A DNA stretch of 64,000 nt from Blautia schinkii DSM 10518 (GCA_000702025.1 KL370850.1:38359-102358); one strand, 5' to 3'. Positions 1 through 9,070 are shown, counted from the first letter of the stretch. Notes: generated by a model from the sequence alone, not told the origin. Translations and numbers: made by a program.

Positions 1-321
1 TTTCAAATGGCAAAGGAATCAGATGTAATGCAAGAAGCAGTAGTAACACTAAAAAACCTGACAGATGATGAAAAAATAAAACTACAGTGCAAAGCAAGAA
101 AGCGCTACGAAGCTGACCAAAAAGCAATTTTTTTGTCAGGCGAAGAAAAAGGCCGAAAAGAAGGCATAGAGAAAGGCCGATCAGAAGGCATAAAGGCTTT
201 AATCTTAGACAACATAGAAGAAAACAAAACCGAACAGCAGATATTAGAGAAATTAATCAAACGTTTCTCCCTGAGCCAGGAAATGGCCAAGCAATATTTG
301 CATAAATATATGGTCCGCTAA
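1..321 (+). CDS. Rpn-family nuclease / PD-(D/E)XK transposase-like protein, C-terminal part
   Basis: The frame is open at the left edge of the window, so this is only the C-terminal ~106 residues of a longer protein. A helical stretch is followed by a Gly/Lys/Glu-rich repeat (EEKGRKEGIEKGRSEG) and a short helical tail. That charged GxxxG/EKG segment near the C-terminus is typical of the Rpn (recombination-promoting nuclease) / PDDEXK_2 proteins that occur in many copies in Lachnospiraceae. The catalytic domain lies outside the window, so activity cannot be judged. Two other Rpn loci at about 22.36 and 55.57 kb are decayed and have a different tail. The gene converges on tgt, and a PAL repeat fills the gap. 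The family assignment rests on composition and domain layout only. Confidence 0.6.
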   Translation, partial: FQMAKESDVMQEAVVTLKNLTDDEKIKLQCKARKRYEADQKAIFLSGEEKGRKEGIEKGRSEGIKALILDNIEENKTEQQILEKLIKRFSLSQEMAKQYLHKYMVR

Positions 322-370
322 TCCCCCAAACCAACATCCCCCTAACTCAAAATCCTCCTCCACCACCATC

Positions 371-746
371 CTCCCGCCGAAAACACCGCCCTCCATGATA
401 GGGAGAAAACGTACCGGTAGGTTAGGAGAAGGAAATTGGGCGGGGTGTGTGCCGGGGTGACGTAGGAAAGCTGTGGCCAGCGAGCGGCTGGAGCAGGAGC
501 AATCCGTGTCAGGCAGTTTTGCGAAAAGCGCGCCTGAAAATCCATTGCCTACTAAGACTTAGACGCGAAGGCTCTCCTGAGCGTCTTAGTCGCAGTTGGC
601 AATTAGTTGAAGGCAAGCGGGCAACTGCCTGACACGGATTGCTCCTGCTCCAGCCGCTCGCTGGCCACAGCCTTCCTGCGTCACCCCGGCACACACCCCG
701 CTCAATTTCCTTCTCCTAACCGTTCACCACACATTTTCGGGTCCCC
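371..746. repeat. PAL element copy 1: long inverted repeat with structured core
   Basis: Two arms of 98 bp (421-518 and 623-720) are inverse complements at 95 of 98 positions and enclose a 104 bp core (519-622). Outside the arms are end blocks shared with copy 2: an end with AAAACGTA at 405-412, and an end reading, on the minus strand, GGGGACCC then GTGAACGGT. The core holds nested stems (ATTGCC/GGCAAT and a GACTAAGACGC stem, minus-strand reading). The element fills the gap between the Rpn-like gene and tgt and touches the tgt stop codon. No credible protein is encoded: two short frames on opposite strands begin with the same residues only because the locus is palindromic. Confidence 0.85.
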
Positions 747-1897
747 TATCTCCCCCCATTAATCTTCCCCATCTCAAACCCTTCCAATCTCATCTTCTTA
801 TACTCTGCAAACCTCCCATCATCCAGCGCCTCCCGTATCTCCTCCATCATATGGTTATAGAAATACAGATTATGCAGTACACAAAGCCTCATCCCCAGCA
901 TCTCCTTAGCTTTTAACAGATGACGGATATAAGCCCTGCTATAATGCCGGCACGCCGGACACTGACACCCTTCCTCAATCGGTCGTTTATCCAGTTCATA
1001 CTTTGCATTAAAAAGATTCAGTTTTCCCTCATTCGTATACACGTGGCCATGGCGTCCATTACGACTGGGGTAAACGCAATCAAAGAAATCCACACCGCGC
1101 TCCACGCCCTCCAGAATATTAGCCGGGGTCCCTACTCCCATAAGATAAGTAGGTTTATTTTGAGGCAGATAAGGCACCACCTCATCCAGGATACGGTACA
1201 TCTCCGCATGCGTCTCACCCACTGCCAGTCCGCCCACAGCATAACCATCCAGGTCAAGCTCAGAAATAGTCTTTGCATGCTCGATACGGATATCCTCATA
1301 AATCGCTCCCTGGTTAATCCCAAATAAAAGCTGCTCTTTATTGATCGTGTCCGGCAGACTGTTAAGCCTCGCAATCTCCTCCTTACACCGCTTCAGCCAG
1401 CGGGTCGTGCGGTCCACAGACTTCTGCACATACTCACGGTCCGCCACACTGCTTGGACATTCATCAAAAGCCATGGCAATGGTAGACGCCAGATTTGACT
1501 GGATCTGCATACTTTCCTCCGGTCCCATGAAAATTTTATGACCGTCAATATGAGAACGGAAATATACGCCCTCCTCCTTAATCTTACGCAGCCCTGACAA
1601 GGAAAACACCTGGAATCCGCCCGAATCTGTCAGGATAGGCCTGTCCCAAACCATAAACTTATGCAGTCCCCCCAGCTCCTTCACAATCTTATCTCCCGGA
1701 CGCACGTGGAGATGGTAAGTGTTGGAAAGCTGTACCTGCGTACCAATATCCTTTAAATCCATGGTGGAAACAGCCCCTTTAATCGCCGCAATCGTCCCTA
1801 CATTCATAAACACCGGTGTCTGTATCGTCCCGTGCACCGTGTGAAACTCAGCACGCTTGGCACGTCCCTCTGTTTTCAAAATTTTATATTCTGCCAT
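746..1897 (-). CDS. tgt: queuine tRNA-ribosyltransferase
   Basis: Exchanges guanine-34 of GUN-anticodon tRNAs for preQ1 (or queuine) by base exchange. The 383 residues match bacterial Tgt in length. Visible hallmarks are DSGGFQVFSL with the catalytic Asp at about residue 91, GGLAVGE in the base-binding region, FDCVYPSRNGRHG with the nucleophile Asp, and a zinc site C-x-C-x2-C followed by a His about 26 residues later near residues 310-342. The ATG has a good ribosome binding site (GAGGAG). Neither queA nor yajC follows, so the gene stands alone here. The downstream side is closed off by PAL copy 1. The upstream region contains a hairpin with AGCACC/GGGTGCT arms of unknown role. Confidence 0.97.
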   Translation of the reverse strand: MAEYKILKTEGRAKRAEFHTVHGTIQTPVFMNVGTIAAIKGAVSTMDLKDIGTQVQLSNTYHLHVRPGDKIVKELGGLHKFMVWDRPILTDSGGFQVFSLSGLRKIKEEGVYFRSHIDGHKIFMGPEESMQIQSNLASTIAMAFDECPSSVADREYVQKSVDRTTRWLKRCKEEIARLNSLPDTINKEQLLFGINQGAIYEDIRIEHAKTISELDLDGYAVGGLAVGETHAEMYRILDEVVPYLPQNKPTYLMGVGTPANILEGVERGVDFFDCVYPSRNGRHGHVYTNEGKLNLFNAKYELDKRPIEEGCQCPACRHYSRAYIRHLLKAKEMLGMRLCVLHNLYFYNHMMEEIREALDDGRFAEYKKMRLEGFEMGKINGGR

Positions 1898-1969
1898 TTA
1901 TAATCTCCTCTTTTTACTGTAAGCACCCAGCAGGTGCTGTTCTCACTGTCTTTCATTCCGCTATAATTT

Positions 1970-2076
1970 AACTGCCACGCTATCCCGAGCACAACTACTA
2001 CTCTGTCCCAAGCATAGCTGCTGCTTCGCCATTGACACAATTGCCATTTTGTCCTGAACAGCGGCGATTCGCTTCA
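1970..2076. repeat. degenerate tandem repeat upstream of tgt
   Basis: Two to three imperfect copies of a ~24 bp unit containing TCCCgAGCA / TCCCaAGCA / TCCTgAaCA can be aligned between the tgt start and the promoter of the next gene. Conservation is weak. The rest of the 1898-2138 gap shows nothing recognisable apart from a short hairpin at about 1925-1942. Confidence 0.35.
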
Positions 2077-2138
2077 TTATAGCCCGATTTCATCTAAATT
2101 TCAACTGCAATCCGTCCAATGATTGTTAAACTTTGACA

Positions 2139-2167
2139 TTGTCATTTTGGAGACATTGTCGTATAAT
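2139..2167 (+). promoter_or_regulatory. sigma-A type promoter for the activase-like gene
   Basis: TTGTCA and TATAAT are separated by exactly 17 bp. The nonamer GACATTGTC occurs twice (2135-2143 and 2152-2160), once over the -35 and once in the spacer, and could be a regulator site. The leader to the ATG at 2291 is about 115 nt. The GAGGAGG at 2270-2276 lies about 14 nt before the ATG, which is unusually far. Confidence 0.6.
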
Positions 2168-2290
2168 ATTACGGAATATCTGAACATACATTATTAATAA
2201 GAAGCAATGTAATTGAACCAATTCATCCTCCCCGGGCTCACACAGCCCAAAAAGGGGAAATCACGGAACGAGGAGGCATAAATAGATTTT

Positions 2291-5200
2291 ATGGATAAGT
2301 ATACATTGGGAATTGATATCGGCTCTACCACTGTCAAGATCGCAATTCTCGACCAAAACGAAACTTTACTGTTTGCAGATTATGAGCGCCATTTCGCCAA
2401 TATTCAGGAGACACTTGCCGCACTGCTTGAGAAAGCAAAAAAGCAGCTTGGTGAGCTCACTCTCAATCCGGTGATTACAGGCTCCGGTGGACTTACACTG
2501 GCAAGCTGCCTGGAAATCCCGTTTGTGCAGGAGGTCATTGCAGTGTCCTCATCCCTGCAAAAAATCGCACCTCAGACAGACGTAGCCATCGAGCTTGGCG
2601 GCGAGGACGCGAAAATCATTTACTTCGAGGGCGGCAATATTGAGCAGCGTATGAACGGTATCTGTGCAGGCGGTACAGGCTCCTTCATTGACCAGATGGC
2701 CTCACTTTTACAGAGCGATGCTTCCGGACTGAACGAATATGCCAAACACTATAAAGCGCTCTATCCTATCGCTGCACGCTGCGGTGTATTTGCCAAGACG
2801 GATATCCAGCCACTCATCAATGAGGGTGCTACCAAGGAAGATTTGTCTGCCTCCATTTTTCAGGCGGTAGTGAACCAGACCATTTCCGGACTGGCCTGCG
2901 GCAAACCAATCCGCGGACACGTAGCCTTTTTGGGCGGCCCGCTTCACTTCCTTTCCGAACTGAAGCAGGCGTTTATCCGTACCCTTAAGCTGGACGATGA
3001 GCATGCCATCACACCGGATAACTCCCACCTTTTCGCCGCCATAGGCTCTGCCCTTAACGCAAAACCCGAGGTCACCGTATCTCTTACAGAGCTTGCTGAC
3101 CGACTGCGCCATTCCATTAAGATGGATTTCGAGGTGGAACGTATGGAACCGCTGTTCGCCTCTAAGGAGGAATATGAATCCTTTGAACAGCGCCAGAACT
3201 CCTATAAAGTAAAAAACGCTGAGCTGTCTACATATAAAGGCAACTGCTATCTGGGCATTGACGCAGGCTCCACCACCACCAAGTCCGCCTTGGTGGGCGA
3301 GGACGGTACCCTGCTTTATTCTTTCTATAGCAACAATAACGGAAGCCCCTTAAGCACTGCCATCCGCTCCATCCAGGAGATTTACAGCCAGCTCCCAAAG
3401 GACGCACACATTGCCTACGCCTGCTCCACCGGATACGGCGAGGCCTTGATCAAAGCTGCTCTCCTTCTGGATGAGGGTGAGGTAGAGACTGTGTCCCACT
3501 ACTATGCAGCTGCTTTCTTTGACCCTGAGGTTGATTGTATTCTGGACATTGGTGGTCAGGATATGAAATGCATCAAAATCAAGAACCAGACTGTCGACAG
3601 CGTACAGCTCAACGAAGCCTGCTCCTCCGGCTGCGGTTCTTTCATCGAGACCTTTGCCAAGTCCCTGAACTACAGTGTACAGGATTTTGCCAAGGCCGCA
3701 CTTTTTGCAGAGCACCCCATTGACCTGGGCACCCGCTGTACTGTATTTATGAATTCGAAGGTAAAGCAGGCGCAGAAAGAGGGCGCAGAGGTATCCGATA
3801 TCTCCGCGGGCCTTGCTTACTCTGTTATTAAAAACGCGCTCTATAAAGTAATCAAGGTATCTGATGCTACGGAGCTTGGAAAGCATATCGTAGTACAGGG
3901 CGGTACCTTCTACAATGACGCGGTACTTAGAAGCTTTGAGAAAATCGCGGGCTGTGAGGCCATCCGTCCGGATATCGCAGGAATCATGGGAGCGTTCGGC
4001 GCAGCTCTTATTGCCAGGGAACGCCACGAGGAGGGTAAAGAAACCACCATGCTCTCCATCGACAAGATCAACGCGCTGAAATTCACCACCTCCATGGCGA
4101 ACTGCCGGGGCTGCACCAACAACTGCCGCCTGACGATCAATAAATTCACCGGCGGCCGTCAGTTTGTAAGCGGCAACCGCTGCGAGCGCGGCATTGGCAA
4201 GGAAAAGAACAAAGATCACATACCGAACCTTTACGAATACAAATATAAACGCCTGTTTTCCTACGAGCCTCTCTCCGCAGACAAAGCAGACAGAGGAAAG
4301 GTAGGAATTCCACGTGTACTGAACATGTTTGAGAATTACCCCTTCTGGTTCACTTTCTTTACAGAGCTGAAGTATGAAGTGGTGCTCTCTCCCACCTCCA
4401 CCAGGAAAATTTACGAGCTGGGTATTGAATCCATCCCCAGCGAATCCGAATGCTACCCGGCCAAGCTTGCCCACGGTCATGTGAGCTGGCTGCTGAAAAA
4501 CGGAGTAAAATTTATTTTTTACCCCTGCATTCCTTACGAGCGTAACGAATTCCCGGATGCGGTAAATCATTATAACTGCCCGATTGTTACCTCCTACGCG
4601 GAGAACATCAAGAATAACGTGGATGAGCTCAATGACCCGTCCATTGATTTCCGCAACCCATTCCTGGCCTTTACATCCGAGGAAGTCCTCACCTCCCGCC
4701 TGTTGGCAGAGTTTAAGGATATCCCCGCGGAAGAAGTAAAAGCTGCGGCACACAAAGCCTGGGAAGAGCTGAACGCCGTGCACCTGGACGTGCAGAAAAA
4801 AGGAGAAGAAACTCTCGCTTACTTAAAGGAAACAGGACGCAGAGGCATCGTGCTTGCCGGACGTCCTTACCATATAGACCCGGAAATCCACCACGGTATT
4901 CCGGACCTCATCAACAGCTACGGCATTGCCGTACTTACCGAGGATTCCGTGTCACACCTGGCAGAAATTGAGCGTCCTATCCGTGTCAATGACCAGTGGA
5001 TGTACCACTCCCGACTTTACGCGGCTGCCAACTTTGTCAAAACAAGAGATGACCTTGATCTCATCCAGCTCAACTCCTTTGGCTGCGGCCTGGATGCCGT
5101 GACAACGGATGAGGTTTACGAAATCCTCGACAACAGCGGAAAGACCTACACCTGCCTGAAAATCGACGAGGTCAACAACCTGGGTGCCGCGAGAATTCGT

Positions 5201-6592
5201 GTGCGTTCCCTGCTGGCCGCCATCCGCTCGAAAGAGGTGCAGAATGCGTCCCGCGTGATCAAGCCCTCCTCTATTGAGAAGGTTTCCTTCACCAAGGAAA
5301 TGCGCAAGGACTATACGATTCTCTGCCCACAGATGTCGCCTTTCCACTTCGGCATTCTTCAGGCCGCGTTCAACACCTGTGGTTACAACCTGGAGGTGCT
5401 GCCAAACGATAACAAAGGTGCTGTGGACGTAGGGCTGAAATACGTAAACAATGACGCCTGCTATCCTTCTCTGATCGTGGTGGGTCAGATTATGGATGCG
5501 CTTCTGTCCGGTAAATATGACCTGGACAAAACAGCAGTCATCATGTCCCAGACCGGAGGCGGCTGCCGTGCCTCCAACTATATTGCTTTTATCCGCCGTG
5601 CGCTGAAAAAAGCCGGCATGGAACAGGTGCCTGTGATTTCCCTGAACCTAAGCGGACTCGAGAGCAACCCCGGCTTCAAGCTCACCCTCCCGCTGATCAA
5701 ACGTGTGGTTTACGGCGGCGTATTCGGGGATATTCTCATGAAATGTGTATACCGCATGCGCCCCTACGAGCTTGAAGAAGGCATTGTAAACCGCAAGCAT
5801 AAAATCTGGGAGCAGCGCGTAATCTCCTTCCTGCAGGGAAGCAGCGTGAGCCACAGCCAGTTTAAGCATATGTGCAAAGAAATGGTGCACGAATTTGATA
5901 CCATTCCCATCAGCGACGAGAAGAAACCACGCGTGGGAATCGTAGGCGAAATCCTCGTGAAATTCCTGCCCGCGGCGAACAATCATTTGGCTGACCTTTT
6001 GGAGGCCGAGGGTGCGGAGGCAGTGGTGCCGGATCTTATCGACTTCCTCTGCTACTGTTTCTACAATCAGAACTTCAAGGCGGAATATTTAGGCTTTAAG
6101 AAATCAAAGGCCACAATCGCCAACTGGGGCATCAAGGGCATTGACTGGATGCGCAAAGCTGCCAACGAAGCCTTTGCCCAGAGCCGTCACTTCACGCCTG
6201 CCGCAGACATCCGCGACCTGGCCCGCATGGCCTCTCCCATCGTGTCTCCGGGCAACCAGACAGGCGAGGGCTGGTTCCTTACAGGTGAAATGATGGAGCT
6301 GATTCACGGTGGGGTGCCGAATATTGTTTGCATCCAGCCGTTTGGGTGTTTGCCGAACCATATCGTAGGTAAGGGTGTAATCAAAGAGATACGGAGGACG
6401 AATCCGGAGGCTAATATTGTAGCCATCGACTATGATCCGGGAGCCAGTGAGGTTAATCAGCTCAATCGTATTAAGTTGATGCTGTCTACGGCACAGAAGA
6501 ATTTACATAAGCAGGAAGAGAGGAAAAAAGAGGTGGATGTGCAGGCGGAGGCTGTGACTGCACGGACACATGAGGCGCTGCCGACGCAATAA
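2291..6592 (+). CDS. acyl-CoA dehydratase activase-related protein (double BadF/BcrA ATPase, DUF2229, dehydratase-like)
   Basis: A 1433-residue multidomain protein. Residues ~4-265 form one ASKHA-type activase domain (GIDIGSTTVK, LGGEDAK, GGTGSFIDQ) and ~320-580 a second (GIDAGSTTTK, DIGGQDMKCI, CSSGCGSF). A Cys-rich stretch near 605-632 (CRGCTNNCR then GNRCERG) could hold a cluster. About 670-890 match DUF2229 (ESECYPAK, FYPCIPYERN), and the C-terminal third resembles the 2-hydroxyacyl-CoA dehydratase fold (NNDACYPS, QTGGGCRASNY). In related enzymes an ATP-driven activase feeds one electron to a dehydratase. This fused form is widespread in Clostridia, but its substrate is not known to me. 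No partner dehydratase subunits are encoded nearby and the gene is monocistronic. It ends just before PAL copy 2. Confidence 0.88.
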   Translation: MDKYTLGIDIGSTTVKIAILDQNETLLFADYERHFANIQETLAALLEKAKKQLGELTLNPVITGSGGLTLASCLEIPFVQEVIAVSSSLQKIAPQTDVAIELGGEDAKIIYFEGGNIEQRMNGICAGGTGSFIDQMASLLQSDASGLNEYAKHYKALYPIAARCGVFAKTDIQPLINEGATKEDLSASIFQAVVNQTISGLACGKPIRGHVAFLGGPLHFLSELKQAFIRTLKLDDEHAITPDNSHLFAAIGSALNAKPEVTVSLTELADRLRHSIKMDFEVERMEPLFASKEEYESFEQRQNSYKVKNAELSTYKGNCYLGIDAGSTTTKSALVGEDGTLLYSFYSNNNGSPLSTAIRSIQEIYSQLPKDAHIAYACSTGYGEALIKAALLLDEGEVETVSHYYAAAFFDPEVDCILDIGGQDMKCIKIKNQTVDSVQLNEACSSGCGSFIETFAKSLNYSVQDFAKAALFAEHPIDLGTRCTVFMNSKVKQAQKEGAEVSDISAGLAYSVIKNALYKVIKVSDATELGKHIVVQGGTFYNDAVLRSFEKIAGCEAIRPDIAGIMGAFGAALIARERHEEGKETTMLSIDKINALKFTTSMANCRGCTNNCRLTINKFTGGRQFVSGNRCERGIGKEKNKDHIPNLYEYKYKRLFSYEPLSADKADRGKVGIPRVLNMFENYPFWFTFFTELKYEVVLSPTSTRKIYELGIESIPSESECYPAKLAHGHVSWLLKNGVKFIFYPCIPYERNEFPDAVNHYNCPIVTSYAENIKNNVDELNDPSIDFRNPFLAFTSEEVLTSRLLAEFKDIPAEEVKAAAHKAWEELNAVHLDVQKKGEETLAYLKETGRRGIVLAGRPYHIDPEIHHGIPDLINSYGIAVLTEDSVSHLAEIERPIRVNDQWMYHSRLYAAANFVKTRDDLDLIQLNSFGCGLDAVTTDEVYEILDNSGKTYTCLKIDEVNNLGAARIRVRSLLAAIRSKEVQNASRVIKPSSIEKVSFTKEMRKDYTILCPQMSPFHFGILQAAFNTCGYNLEVLPNDNKGAVDVGLKYVNNDACYPSLIVVGQIMDALLSGKYDLDKTAVIMSQTGGGCRASNYIAFIRRALKKAGMEQVPVISLNLSGLESNPGFKLTLPLIKRVVYGGVFGDILMKCVYRMRPYELEEGIVNRKHKIWEQRVISFLQGSSVSHSQFKHMCKEMVHEFDTIPISDEKKPRVGIVGEILVKFLPAANNHLADLLEAEGAEAVVPDLIDFLCYCFYNQNFKAEYLGFKKSKATIANWGIKGIDWMRKAANEAFAQSRHFTPAADIRDLARMASPIVSPGNQTGEGWFLTGEMMELIHGGVPNIVCIQPFGCLPNHIVGKGVIKEIRRTNPEANIVAIDYDPGASEVNQLNRIKLMLSTAQKNLHKQEERKKEVDVQAEAVTARTHEALPTQ

Positions 6593-6601
6593 AATGGGAA
6601 G

Positions 6602-6866
6602 GGGGCCCCGAGGAAAGTTGTTGAACGGTAAGGGGGAGGAGCCGGGGACGGGCGGGAGTTATTTATCCTGGTCAGGCTGATGCCCGCTTGCCTTCAACTA
6701 AGTTCTAACTGCGACTAAAGCGCTCACGAAGAGCGTTCGCGCTTAAGTCTCCGTAAGAACTGGATTTTCAGGCGCGCTTTCCGCAAATCAGCCTGACCAG
6801 GATAAATAACTCCCGCCCGTCCCCGGCTCCTCCCCCTCACCTTCCACTACGTTTTCCCTCCCCTTC
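6602..6866. repeat. PAL element copy 2 (inverted relative to copy 1)
   Basis: Arms of 54 bp (6627-6680 and 6788-6841) are complementary at 53 of 54 positions and enclose a 107 bp core (6681-6787). The core aligns along its full length with the reverse complement of the copy 1 core (shared blocks CCCGCTTGCCTTCAACTAA, ACTGCGACTAA and TGGATTTTCAGGCGCGCTTT), while the arm sequences are mostly unrelated. Core stems keep pairing by double changes: AGTTCT/AGAACT here against ATTGCC/GGCAAT, and AAAGCGC/GCGCTT against AAGACGC/GCGTCT. Both end blocks recur (GGGGGCCCC...TTGAACGGTAAG on the left; GGGAAAACGTA on the right, minus strand). Confidence 0.85.
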
Positions 6867-7055
6867 TTATCGGCTGTCGCACAAATATAATGTATTGACA
6901 CAATTGTATCGAATCTCATGAGGGATTCTATATTGGCACAATACAGCAGATTAAACTCCCGGCAGGGCAAGTCCAATTCCAGCCCATTGTAGACCACGCG
7001 GCGGGTAAGGGAATTAATCAATTTCTCAAATCAAAACCCTCTGCTCCGCGTTCAT
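6850..7055 (-). pseudogene. remnant of an OmpR/VanR-type response regulator gene
   Basis: A strong ribosome binding site (AAAGGAGG) precedes an ATG at 7055 that reads MNAEQRVLI and stops; this looks like the first residues of a receiver domain, which often continue VLIVDDE. Directly after it, in another frame, comes LTRRVVYNGLELDLPCREF, which fits the beginning of an OmpR-type winged-helix domain (the wing, then the ELTxKEFxLL-like helix). The rest of the receiver and most of the DNA-binding domain are missing. I infer an internal deletion plus decay. It lies downstream of, and on the same strand as, the TetR/MFS pair, so a two-component gene may once have followed that pair. Confidence 0.55.
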
Positions 7056-7134
7056 AGCGTGGCCCTCCTTTCCGATTGTTATTCTTCTGTGAAACTTGTT
7101 ACGCCAGACGAGACTTTCGTAGGGATGGAATAAA

Positions 7135-8373
7135 CTATACTTCGATTTTGTGGAAACAACTGCGGGAATAGACGGATACTATGCTGGATAGTGCGACAGC
7201 CGCCAATAACACGACCCACGGCAACTCTGCAAAACGCTCGAAGCCCCAGCCAGCAAGCCATTGACCAACGGGCTGAGCACAAAGATTAATTGCCATCAAA
7301 CAGGAAAACACCTTGCCCATTATTTCTTCCGGGACCACCTGCTGGATGAACGCAAACAACTGTACGCGCATCAGTACACCGGCAATCATAGCAAAAAAAC
7401 AAGCCGCAGTAATGATACCATAGCCAATTATAGCTGAAACGCCTAACAGTAGCCCTAACACAATCGGTACAAAGCACAGAGCTATCAGTAACAGTAATCT
7501 GTGTATTTTTTTAATGGACAATTTTTTTGCTAGCACTCCAGCCAGCACTCCGCCTACTAATCCCCCACCCATCATAACGCCTTGCGTCACACCTAGCCAT
7601 TGGCTGGAAAGCGCATATGTTTGTGTAATCAACACTGGCAAACCGATAATAAGTACTGAACTTGCAAACAGTTCAAACAATGTCATGATAAAGATAATTT
7701 TTGCTAAAATCGGTTTTGTTTTGAACATAAAGCGAAGGCTGCTGCCCATATCCTTTTTCACTGTAGCCCACATATTTCCGGTGGACTCTTGCTTTTTGTG
7801 CGGTATTCTAATAAATAATTCCATGACCGCAGATAGAAAAAAACATATGGCACTTACAATAAGCACTATGGGAAGTCCAAACGTTCCATAAAGTACGCCG
7901 CCTATGACCGGCCCCAGCATATTAGACAGTGAGTTTACAAGGTTTACGGCAGCGTTTGCTGGAACTAACTTTTCCTCTTCCACCAGCAAGGGGATACTGG
8001 CTTGCACCGCCGGGCTATACGCCCCTTGAATGGCATAGAGTGCCATCATCAGTACGACTACAATGGCTATGGCAGAAAAATAACCGCTTATGACAATATA
8101 GCCAAAAACCAAAGCGGAGGTAATAAAGTCTAAGACGACCATGATGCGTTGTTTATTCACACGGTCTGCAATCATGCCTCCCACTGGCGAAAGCAGAATC
8201 ATAGGTAAAAAAGCCAGTGCGGAAACTTGCCCAAACAGAGCAGGGGAGCCGCTCTGCTCCAAGATATAGAGCGGCAGGGCAAAGCGAAGAACAGCGTTGC
8301 CGAACAGCGAGATAATTTGGCCTATCACGACCAGTGTAAAATCCTTGTGCCAAAGTTTTGCTTTTGGTTCCAT
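7135..8373 (-). CDS. MFS transporter (drug-efflux-like)
   Basis: 412 residues with about twelve hydrophobic segments and the charged loop between helices 2 and 3 (GGMIADRVNKQR) that marks the major facilitator superfamily. The C-terminal half has the pattern VPEEIMGKVFSC found in the EntS/macrolide-efflux-like MFS branch. It starts 30 nt after a TetR-family regulator on the same strand. The pairing suggests inducible export of a toxic compound, but the substrate cannot be read from sequence. The 3' side runs into a degraded response-regulator remnant and a PAL repeat, so this is an accessory-looking island between conserved genes. Confidence 0.88.
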   Translation of the reverse strand: MEPKAKLWHKDFTLVVIGQIISLFGNAVLRFALPLYILEQSGSPALFGQVSALAFLPMILLSPVGGMIADRVNKQRIMVVLDFITSALVFGYIVISGYFSAIAIVVVLMMALYAIQGAYSPAVQASIPLLVEEEKLVPANAAVNLVNSLSNMLGPVIGGVLYGTFGLPIVLIVSAICFFLSAVMELFIRIPHKKQESTGNMWATVKKDMGSSLRFMFKTKPILAKIIFIMTLFELFASSVLIIGLPVLITQTYALSSQWLGVTQGVMMGGGLVGGVLAGVLAKKLSIKKIHRLLLLIALCFVPIVLGLLLGVSAIIGYGIITAACFFAMIAGVLMRVQLFAFIQQVVPEEIMGKVFSCLMAINLCAQPVGQWLAGWGFERFAELPWVVLLAAVALSSIVSVYSRSCFHKIEV

Positions 8374-8402
8374 GTGACTTTCTCCTTATGTGAGTCATAA
8401 TT

Positions 8403-9059
8403 TCACGAGTTACTTCTTGTCATACTATCTTCATAAAAACGGGTCAGATTGTCTCGCAACTCATCCAAATGGCTTTCAGGAGGGTGCACGCAATTTCTCC
8501 ACAATGTTATCATGGCATCAATTCGTCTCTTCCTCTTATCCTCATTCGTGGCGGGGCCAAATATTTGATCACTGATGGAAACAGCCAACATCAAGAGGAT
8601 TTCCGCTATTTCTTCAGGATAATCACATGTATAAAACCCGCTGTCCACATACAGTTTAATAATTTCCGTCACCAGCGGAACCGACATTTTCATACGCTGT
8701 TCCCGCAGCTTATAGGTTACGATTGAACTATCTCCCGATCTGCTGTATTGGAGCAGCTGACTGGAAAAGCTGTTCGCTGTATTGGTGAAACACAGATACA
8801 TCAATCTGTCTTCCGCCGGTAACTCCATTATGTGATTGCGCACTTCGTCAATCCAATCCCCTATCCCTTTTTCAATTACAGTATCCAGTATTTCTTCCTT
8901 GCTGGTGAAGTAATGGTACATTCCGCCCTTAGTGAGCCCAAACGCTTTTTGCAAGTCAGTGATGGTTGTATTTTCATAACCCTTTTCGAGAAACTGATCC
9001 AAAGCAATTTGAATCAGTTTCTCTTTACGCGACGCAAAGTCTTTCTGGGTACGTGACAT
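8403..9059 (-). CDS. TetR/AcrR family transcriptional regulator
   Basis: 218 residues. An N-terminal helix-turn-helix spans about residues 11-57 (LIQIALDQFLEKGYENTTI, then GLTKGGMYHYFTSKEEI), followed by a helical ligand-binding domain with the usual low conservation. The gene is directly upstream of the MFS transporter, on the same strand with a 29 bp gap, so it probably represses itself and the pump. An imperfect palindrome centred on ACCGCGTTCGGT lies between its promoter and its start codon and is a candidate operator. Confidence 0.93.
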   Translation of the reverse strand: MSRTQKDFASRKEKLIQIALDQFLEKGYENTTITDLQKAFGLTKGGMYHYFTSKEEILDTVIEKGIGDWIDEVRNHIMELPAEDRLMYLCFTNTANSFSSQLLQYSRSGDSSIVTYKLREQRMKMSVPLVTEIIKLYVDSGFYTCDYPEEIAEILLMLAVSISDQIFGPATNEDKRKRRIDAMITLWRNCVHPPESHLDELRDNLTRFYEDSMTRSNS

Positions 9060-9070
9060 AAGATCCCTCC

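Noticed and set aside
447..694. Two short frames on opposite strands that start with the same residues.
   Set aside because: They mirror each other because they lie in the inverted repeat of PAL copy 1; not genes.
3350..4783. 477-codon minus-strand frame inside the activase gene.
   Set aside because: Shadow of the highly conserved activase frame; no family resemblance and no start signals.
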